A stretch of 6,326 nt of DNA, from positions 1 through 6,326 of the forward strand of contig CAYHEK010000081.1 in NCBI GenBank assembly GCA_964355545.1, in the 5' to 3' direction. Positions within the stretch are counted from its first letter, which is position 1. Each line of letters begins with the position of its first letter. Made by a program: the position numbers and the translations under genes. The notes under the pieces were generated by a model. That model was not told the origin of the DNA and searched no databases. It saw only the letters and a program-made list of their open reading frames with translations. The stretch comes from JAPLGE01 sp964355545. GTDB taxonomy: Bacteria > Bipolaricaulota > Bipolaricaulia > UBA7950 > UBA9294. Of the stretch, positions 5,764 to 6,326 are shown piece by piece.

Positions 5764-6326
5764 ATGTACATGATCATCGTGGGGGCGGGGAGCGTCGGTT
5801 CGCGCCTCATCGACATCGCGGCCAAGGGACGGAACAACGTCGTGGTCATCGAGAAAAACGAGGATCGGGCGCGCGAGGTGAGCGAGAACTCGGACATCAC
5901 AGTCCTCAACTCAGAGGCCACGTTAGTAGAGACGTTGCGGGAGGCAGGCGCAGAGCGGGCGGACGCCTTGATCGTCACGACGAGCGACGACGCCGTCAAC
6001 CTGATGGTCGTCGCCGTCGCGCACGAGCTTGAGATCCCATCGATCGTCTCCGTGGTGAACGACCCCGGCCACGCCGAGTTCTTCCGCAAGCTCGGGGCGC
6101 ACGTCCTGGAGAGCCCCGAGGAGGTGGTGGCGAGCCACCTCTACAACATGGTGAAGCGCCCGCAGGTGCAGGACTTCGCTGTCCTCTGTAACGGGCACGA
6201 GGTCTTCTTCCGCCTCGAGGTCAAGGAGGGCTCCGCCCTCGTCGGCCGGTCGGCCGCCGAGAGCGAGAAGAAGGGAATCCTCCCAAATTCCTTCCGCATC
6301 GTCGCCATCGAACGGGACGGGAAGCG
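5764..6326 (+). CDS. trkA: TrkA/KTN-type NAD-binding K+ uptake regulator, 3' end off window
   Basis: 187 codons of a TrkA-family (RCK/KTN) protein are visible. Such proteins are cytoplasmic ligand-binding rings that gate Trk/Ktr potassium uptake in response to NAD(H) or ATP/ADP. Single-unit members are about 220 residues, so perhaps 30-40 are missing. The N-terminal Rossmann domain (1-130) has GAGSVGSRL (7-15), the acidic residue ending strand 2 (VVVIE, Glu30), and the family run REAGAERADALIVTT (59-73), followed by ESPEEVVASHL (116-126). A TrkA-C-like domain starts about 137 (FRLEVKEGSALVG). The usual Gly-Asp of the family's GDAT motif is replaced at 49-53 by NSEAT. The ATG at 5764 is preceded by GGGGGGAT; ATG 5770 is a possible alternative. 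No membrane subunit (TrkH/KtrB) is visible; it may follow off-window. Confidence 0.93.
   Translation, partial: MYMIIVGAGSVGSRLIDIAAKGRNNVVVIEKNEDRAREVSENSDITVLNSEATLVETLREAGAERADALIVTTSDDAVNLMVVAVAHELEIPSIVSVVNDPGHAEFFRKLGAHVLESPEEVVASHLYNMVKRPQVQDFAVLCNGHEVFFRLEVKEGSALVGRSAAESEKKGILPNSFRIVAIERDGK

Noticed and set aside
5475..6032. A plus-strand open frame spanning the divergent promoter region into trkA in another frame
   Set aside because: It runs through the trkA promoter and overlaps the correct trkA frame, which has clear Rossmann motifs.
1..6326. Defence island, mobile element, CRISPR array, tRNA or riboswitch
   Set aside because: No tandem spaced repeats, terminal inverted repeats with a transposase, cloverleaf or long structured leader was seen. 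Gaps between genes are all under 150 bases and the genes are housekeeping types.

Overview
The window is a G+C-rich (about two thirds G+C by eye), tightly packed bacterial chromosomal segment with six protein genes. No RNA genes, mobile elements or CRISPR arrays are visible. Five genes run on the minus strand and one on the plus strand, and the window edges cut the genes at both ends. The gene set is ordinary housekeeping and accessory metabolism. The TGS-containing nucleoside kinase, the AcuC-type deacetylase and the PKD/transglutaminase lipoprotein would suit a deep-branching anaerobe or thermophile (Thermotogae, Bipolaricaulota/Acetothermia or clostridial-like lineages). That assignment is inferred from family distribution and is weak.

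From right to left on the minus strand: a lipoprotein with a PKD domain and a transglutaminase-like domain (4613-5620); after a 77-base gap, an AcuC-type class I histone deacetylase homologue (3363-4535) whose stop codon overlaps the start of a TGS/SAD/uridine-kinase-type nucleoside kinase (1636-3366); after an 87-base gap with its own promoter, a Nif3/DUF34 family metal protein (718-1548); and, 20 bases further on, exonuclease III (1-697, C-terminus off the window). On the plus strand, diverging from the lipoprotein gene, is a TrkA/KTN-type NAD-binding potassium-uptake regulator (5764 to the end, truncated).

This gives a likely transcription layout of four units: lipoprotein (possibly reading on into the next unit), acuC-kinase (translationally coupled by an ATGA overlap), nif3-xthA, and trkA. 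The divergent control region (5621-5763) holds a near-consensus extended -10 promoter for trkA and a separated inverted repeat built on GGTACC that could be an operator. Two genes, the lipoprotein and the deacetylase, appear to start with TTG, each behind a good Shine-Dalgarno sequence. I found no evidence of a new multi-gene system. The points worth a second look are the deacetylase-kinase coupling, the divergent Nif3 protein beside exonuclease III, the palindromes at gene junctions, and the GGTACC repeat.
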